Part shown: positions 59,781-64,000 of the stretch, in pieces | Layout of the letters: each line of letters opens with the position of its first letter | Numbering within the stretch: the first letter of the stretch is position 1 | NCBI GenBank assembly: GCA_017395935.1 | Contig: JAFQNL010000019.1 | Coordinates: forward strand, 1 to 64,000 | DNA: 64,000 nucleotides | Direction of reading: 5' to 3' | From: Oscillospiraceae bacterium | GTDB taxonomy: Bacteria > Bacillota > Clostridia > Oscillospirales > Oscillospiraceae | Notes under the pieces: generated by a model | What the model saw: only the letters and a program-made list of their open reading frames with translations | What the model was told of the DNA's origin: nothing | Databases searched by the model: none | Position numbers and translations under genes: made by a program

Positions 59781-62342
59781 ATGGTAACATTTTTTGTCAA
59801 TGGACTGCCTGTTATGGCAGAAGGAAGCAAAAAACTGCTGCCGTTTCTGCGTGATGAGCTGCGTCTGACTTCCGTGAAGGATGGATGCAGTGAGGGTGCC
59901 TGCGGTACCTGCACAGTGCTCATTGACGGCAAGGCCCAGAAAGCCTGCGTTGTCACCATTGCCCAGCTGGCAGGCAAACGTGTAACTACGGTGGAAGGGC
60001 TGTCTGACTTTGAAAAAGACGTCTATGTTGAGGCCTTTGGACAGGCTGGCGCTGTCCAGTGCGGCTTTTGTATTCCCGGTATGGTAATAGCTGCCAAGGC
60101 CCTTCTGGACCGCAACAGCGACCCCACAGACGATGAGATCGCGCAGGCGCTCCGGGGTAATCTCTGCCGCTGCACTGGCTATGTGAAGATTATGGAGGCC
60201 GTCCGTTTGGCCGGCCGGATGCTCCGGGAAGGAAAGTTGCTTCAGGGCGAGAATAGCTGGACGGTCGGTGCCCGGGTCTCCCGGATTGACGTCCGGGAAA
60301 AGGTGCTGGGCAGCGGGCAGTATCCCGATGACCTCTATATGGACAATATGCTCCATGTGGTGGCCCTCAGATCTGCCTATCCCAGAGCCCGGGTCCTTGC
60401 GATTCACGCCGATGAAGCCCGGGAACTGGAAGGCGTTGCTGCCGTTCTGACTGCCGACGATATCCCCGGCGACCGCAAGGTAGGCCACATTATCCGTGAC
60501 TGGGACGCCCTTATTGCGGTCGGCGGTATTACCCGCTATTTGGGCGACGCCATCTGTCTGGTGGCTGCTGAGACGCTGGATATTGCCCGAAAGGCCAGAG
60601 ACCTGATCCGGGTAGACTATGAGCCCCTCACTCCTGTTCGAAATCCTCAGGAAGCTATGGAAGAAGGCGCTCCCCTTGTTCATTCCGGCGGCAATCTGCT
60701 GGCCCACAAGCGTGTCTGCCGTGGCGATGCCCGGGGGGCGATTGCCCGAAGCGCCCATGTGATCCGGAAACATTTCTCTACACCCTGGACGGAACACGCT
60801 TTTTTGGAACCGGAATGCGCGCTGAGCTATCCGGATGGGGACTCGATCTGCATCCTCTCCACGGATCAAGGTACTTACGCCACGCAGCATGAGACAGCTC
60901 CTATGCTGGATCTGCCGCTGGAGAAGGTAAAGGTCCAGAATATGCTGGTCGGTGGCGGCTTTGGCGGCAAAGAAGACGTGACCGTTCAGCACTTGTCGGC
61001 TCTGGCTGCTTTGAAAACAGGCCGTCCCTGTAAAATGAAGCTGAGCCGTCAGGAGAGTATTCTGGTTCATCCTAAGCGCCATCCTATGGAGATGGACTTT
61101 GAAGTAGGCTGCAATGAACGGGGAGAGATTCAGGGTGTTCGTGCTAAGGTCATTTCCGATACTGGCGCTTACGCATCTCTGGGCGGACCTGTTCTGGAAC
61201 GGGCGTGTACCCATGCCGCCGGTCCCTATCACAACGAGAACTTTGAGATTGACGGTTACGCCTACTATACCAATAATCCCCCTGCCGGTGCCTTCCGGGG
61301 CTTTGGCGTCACGCAGACCTGCTTTGCCATGGAGTCTATCCTCAATGAGATGGCACAGTTGGTAGGTATTTCCACTTGGGAAATCCGCTACCGCAATGCT
61401 ATTCGTCCCGGTCAGGTGCTGCCCAATGGTCAGATTGCCGGGCCGGAGACCGGGTTGGTAGAGACTTTGGAGGCTGTCAAACCCTATTACGATGCCGGAG
61501 GCAAGTATGTGGGTATTGCCTGCGCCATGAAGAACGCCGGCGTGGGTGTTGGACTCCCCGACTTTGGTCGCTGCCGTCTGGTGGTGGAGGAAGGTAAGGT
61601 GGCGATCTACAGTGGAGCCTCCTGCATTGGCCAGGGTCTGGGTACCGTTCTGACTCAGATTTGCTGCCAGATGCTGGATCTGCCCAGAGAGAAGGTAGAC
61701 TACCGCCGGGCCAATACCTTTACCGCTCCTGATTCCGGCGTTACCTCCGGCTCCCGCCAGACACTGATTACCGGTGAGGCCTGCCGCCGCGCCTGCCTGA
61801 AACTGAAAGCGGCCATGGCCGAAGCTGGCCTTGACGGACTGGAGGGACAGGAGTTCTATGGCGAGTATTTGGCTAAGACAGACAGAATGGGCGCTGATGT
61901 TCCCAACCCGGTGAGCCATGTGGCTTATGGCTATGCTACTCAGCTTTGTGTGCTGGATGAACAGGGCAAGCTGCGCCAGATGGTGGCCGCACACGATGTG
62001 GGCAAGGCAGTTAATCCTCTCTCCTGTGAAGGTCAGATCGAGGGCGGTGTGGTCATGGGTATGGGCTTTGCCCTTACCGAGCAATACCCTCTTGTTGACT
62101 GTAAGCCGACGGGAAAGCTGGGCACACTGGGCCTCTTCCGATCCAATCAGATCCCGGAGATCAAGGCTATTGTTGTAGAGAAACCCGGCCTGAATGTTGC
62201 CGGAGGTGCCATTGGCATTGGTGAGATCACTTGTATCCCTACCGCCCCTGCCATTGCCGAGGCTTATTATCAGTTTGACGGTCTGCGCCGCAGCTCCCTG
62301 CCTCTGGAGCAGACCCCTTACGCCAGAAAAAAGGCAAAATAA
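59781..62342 (+). CDS. Fused 2Fe-2S/molybdenum xanthine dehydrogenase, probably the selenium-dependent type
   Basis: Molybdenum hydroxylase of 853 aa with the iron-sulfur and catalytic modules in one chain. N-terminal ferredoxin cluster: C36, C41, C44, C56; second cluster: C94, C97, C129, C131. The molybdopterin domain starts near residue 165 and has MLVGGGFGGKEDVTVQ, PAGAFRGFGVTQ, SCIGQGLGTV and, near the C-terminus, GAIGIGE, whose Glu matches the catalytic base. The fusion without a FAD domain and the length fit the selenium-dependent xanthine dehydrogenase family (TIGR03311-like); selenium use cannot be proven here. The ATG at 59781 is 9 nt after GGGAGG; the ATG at 59763 lies upstream of that site. 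A separate molybdenum subunit gene follows after 39 bp. Confidence 0.9.
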   Translation: MVTFFVNGLPVMAEGSKKLLPFLRDELRLTSVKDGCSEGACGTCTVLIDGKAQKACVVTIAQLAGKRVTTVEGLSDFEKDVYVEAFGQAGAVQCGFCIPGMVIAAKALLDRNSDPTDDEIAQALRGNLCRCTGYVKIMEAVRLAGRMLREGKLLQGENSWTVGARVSRIDVREKVLGSGQYPDDLYMDNMLHVVALRSAYPRARVLAIHADEARELEGVAAVLTADDIPGDRKVGHIIRDWDALIAVGGITRYLGDAICLVAAETLDIARKARDLIRVDYEPLTPVRNPQEAMEEGAPLVHSGGNLLAHKRVCRGDARGAIARSAHVIRKHFSTPWTEHAFLEPECALSYPDGDSICILSTDQGTYATQHETAPMLDLPLEKVKVQNMLVGGGFGGKEDVTVQHLSALAALKTGRPCKMKLSRQESILVHPKRHPMEMDFEVGCNERGEIQGVRAKVISDTGAYASLGGPVLERACTHAAGPYHNENFEIDGYAYYTNNPPAGAFRGFGVTQTCFAMESILNEMAQLVGISTWEIRYRNAIRPGQVLPNGQIAGPETGLVETLEAVKPYYDAGGKYVGIACAMKNAGVGVGLPDFGRCRLVVEEGKVAIYSGASCIGQGLGTVLTQICCQMLDLPREKVDYRRANTFTAPDSGVTSGSRQTLITGEACRRACLKLKAAMAEAGLDGLEGQEFYGEYLAKTDRMGADVPNPVSHVAYGYATQLCVLDEQGKLRQMVAAHDVGKAVNPLSCEGQIEGGVVMGMGFALTEQYPLVDCKPTGKLGTLGLFRSNQIPEIKAIVVEKPGLNVAGGAIGIGEITCIPTAPAIAEAYYQFDGLRRSSLPLEQTPYARKKAK

Positions 62343-62381
62343 TCATTCCCGGACCGATGCCCGGAAAAGGAGGGCAAATCA

Positions 62382-64000
62382 ATGAGCAAAGCAGTAGGAA
62401 CCAGCAAGATCCGTGTAGATGCATACGATAAAGTCACCGGACGCAGTATGTACACCGAGGACCTGTGTGACAGCAGCGCGCTCATCATTAAGATCGTTCA
62501 TTCCACAGTAGCCCATGGTATTGTACAAGAAGTGGATGCTACCGAGGCACTGAAGGTTCCTGGCGTTGTCAAGGTGTTGACTTGCTTTGACGTGCCGGAG
62601 ATCCCCTTCGCCACAGCGGGCCACCCTTGGTCTACCGACCCGAGCCATCAGGATATCGACGTTCGCCATCTGCTCAACTACCACGTCCGATTCTACGGAG
62701 ATGACGTGGCCGTTGTGGTGGCGGATAATGAGATCGCAGCCAATCAGGCTGCCCGCCTGGTTAAGGTCCGTTATCAGGAGCTGCCCTTTGTGCTGGATGT
62801 GGAAGAGGCCATGAAGCCGGGCGCTCCGGCCATTCATGCCCGCTGGCCAGATAATATCTTTAAGCACACCCAGAATAACCGGGGCGACTACGCCGAGGCC
62901 ATCAAGGAGCCTGGACTCACCGTGGTAGAGGGTTGGTATGATACCCCCACAGTTCAGCACTGCCATATTGAAAACCATATCTGCTATGCCTCGATGGAGA
63001 AAGGGCGGATTACCGTTGTCTCCTCAACCCAGATCCCTCATATTGTCCGACGGATCTGCGGTCAGGCACTGGGTATCCCGTGGGGTAAAGTGCGGGTGAT
63101 TAAGCCCTATATCGGAGGCGGTTTCGGCAACAAGCAGGACGCCCTCTATGAGCCTCTTTGCGCCTGGGTGACCACACAGGTAGGCGGACGTCTGGTTAAG
63201 TTGGACTGCAGCCGGGAAGAGACCTTTGTCTGCAACCGGGTCCGCCATGCGATCCGCACTCATATTGTTTCCCATGTTCGCCCGGATGGCACGTTTGCAG
63301 CCCGGAAGATCGAGTGCTTCTCTAATCAGGGCGCCTATGTCTCCCATGGACACAGTATCGTAGCCAAGGGGCTCAACTGCTTCCACCAGATGTATCCCTG
63401 TGCCAATATTCAGGGCGACGCCTATACAGTTTATACCAACCGGCCTACTGCTGGTGCTATGCGAGGCTATGGTATCCCTCAGGCTATGTGGGCAGCCGAA
63501 TGTCATATTGACGACGTAGCCAGGGCTCTGGGTCGGGATCCGGTAGAATACCGCTTCCAGATTGCTATGCCCAAGGGTTATGAGGACGCTTTCAGTAAGA
63601 ACTGCAACTGGGAGGATACTTACCGTCAGACTATGGCCAAGGGAATGGAAGCTATTGGTTATGAGCAGAAGCGGAAGGCCTATGCCAACCAGACCGGCCC
63701 TGTTCGCCGTGGTATCGGCATGGCTCTCTTCTGGTATAATACCGCCGTCTGGCCCATTGCGCTGGAGTCCTCTTCCTGCCGTATGGTTCTCAATCAGGAC
63801 GGTTCTGTTCAGGTTCAGACCGGTGAGACCGAGATCGGTCAGGGCTGCGACACTGCTTTTGCCCAGATGGCAGCCGATGCCATTGGAATCCCCTTTGAGG
63901 ATGTCCATATGGTCTCCACTCAGGACACCGATATCACTCCATACGGTACCGGCGCGTACGCCTCCCGCCAGACCTATGTGGGCGGCTTCTCTATCCAGCA
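62382..64000 (+). CDS. xdhA: Xanthine dehydrogenase molybdenum-binding subunit (partial)
   Basis: Molybdenum-binding large chain without its own Fe-S domain; about 539 residues are in the window and the gene runs off the right edge. The ATG at 62382 follows AAGGAGGG. It starts MSKAVGTSKIRVDAYDKVTGRSMYTEDL, typical of XdhA, and has RVIKPYIGGGFGNKQDALYEP, PTAGAMRGYGIPQ and TGETEIGQGCDTAFAQMAADA. The C-terminal part with the catalytic Glu is not visible. Separate FAD and 2Fe-2S subunits (xdhB, xdhC-type ferredoxin chain) would be expected just beyond the window. Confidence 0.92.
   Translation, partial: MSKAVGTSKIRVDAYDKVTGRSMYTEDLCDSSALIIKIVHSTVAHGIVQEVDATEALKVPGVVKVLTCFDVPEIPFATAGHPWSTDPSHQDIDVRHLLNYHVRFYGDDVAVVVADNEIAANQAARLVKVRYQELPFVLDVEEAMKPGAPAIHARWPDNIFKHTQNNRGDYAEAIKEPGLTVVEGWYDTPTVQHCHIENHICYASMEKGRITVVSSTQIPHIVRRICGQALGIPWGKVRVIKPYIGGGFGNKQDALYEPLCAWVTTQVGGRLVKLDCSREETFVCNRVRHAIRTHIVSHVRPDGTFAARKIECFSNQGAYVSHGHSIVAKGLNCFHQMYPCANIQGDAYTVYTNRPTAGAMRGYGIPQAMWAAECHIDDVARALGRDPVEYRFQIAMPKGYEDAFSKNCNWEDTYRQTMAKGMEAIGYEQKRKAYANQTGPVRRGIGMALFWYNTAVWPIALESSSCRMVLNQDGSVQVQTGETEIGQGCDTAFAQMAADAIGIPFEDVHMVSTQDTDITPYGTGAYASRQTYVGGFSIQ

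Noticed and set aside
59658..62084. Minus-strand frame of about 800 codons opposite the fused xanthine dehydrogenase
   Set aside because: The plus-strand gene has both Fe-S clusters and Mo-binding motifs; the reverse frame looks like no protein.

Overview
The window (about 55% G+C by eye) reads as chromosome of an anaerobic, Gram-positive-type gut member of the Clostridia, most like the Oscillospiraceae/Oscillospirales. The reasons are typical sigma-A promoters with 16-17 bp spacers, strong AGGAGG ribosome binding sites, small families common in that group (DUF4250, DUF6514, DUF1836, YlmC/YmxH PRC-barrel), a CIRCE element, a YtrA-type ABC locus, lipoproteins and BspA-like surface proteins, and a molybdenum hydroxylase (xanthine dehydrogenase) system. 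No rRNA, tRNA, CRISPR array, phage or insertion sequence was seen.

Layout. 1-5.3 kb, minus strand: ribose operon rbsR-rbsD-rbsA-rbsC-rbsB with its own promoter and operator; the binding protein RbsB is an in-frame tandem duplication cut by the window edge. 5.3-9.3 kb, plus: a dense TGAAAC repeat region, then ymdB, lepB, a Nudix hydrolase, an Fe-S aldo/keto reductase and a small unknown gene. 9.3-11.4 kb: htpG behind a CIRCE operator. 11.8-19.4 kb: a 2,536-residue secreted protein (transglutaminase-like, leucine-rich repeats, Cys-rich repeats, fibronectin III). 19.6-25 kb, minus: an OB-fold-like lipoprotein and a complete sugar-type ABC importer. 25.1-28.5 kb: a Crp/Fnr regulator divergent from a molybdopterin-binding protein, XdhC and a YbaK-type deacylase. 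28.5-35.6 kb: DUF4250, a GH31 glycosidase, holA, rnmV, DUF6514, a MutT-like Nudix protein and recQ. 35.7-37.8 kb: ylmC-like gene, rpsB, tsf. 37.9-42.6 kb, minus: a YtrA-type GntR regulator with an ABC exporter and a secreted partner, then a VTT-domain membrane protein. 42.8-50.1 kb, plus: polA, a GNAT gene, rimI, tsaD, an intergenic region with DnaA boxes, trpS and tagO/wecA. 50.1-51.0 kb, minus: three small unrecognised genes. 51-59.6 kb: a YfcE-like phosphoesterase, an SH3b-repeat protein, DUF1836, hemolysin III, guanine deaminase, sbcD and sbcC. 59.7-64 kb: a fused 2Fe-2S/molybdenum xanthine dehydrogenase followed by a second molybdenum subunit cut by the window end.

How they work together. 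Guanine deaminase makes xanthine, which the two molybdenum hydroxylases could oxidise; XdhC and the molybdopterin-binding protein, about 30 kb away, supply cofactor maturation, so the window holds a two-locus purine catabolism system with its own Crp/Fnr regulator. Carbohydrate use is represented by ribose uptake, a second ABC importer and the GH31 enzyme, two of which have LacI-like operators. The least familiar items are the tandem-domain RbsB, the 10-bp-phased TGAAAC array, the large surface protein, the DnaA-box cluster between tsaD and trpS, and the three-small-gene operon. Functional claims rest on motif recognition in the translated sequence; no database search was run.
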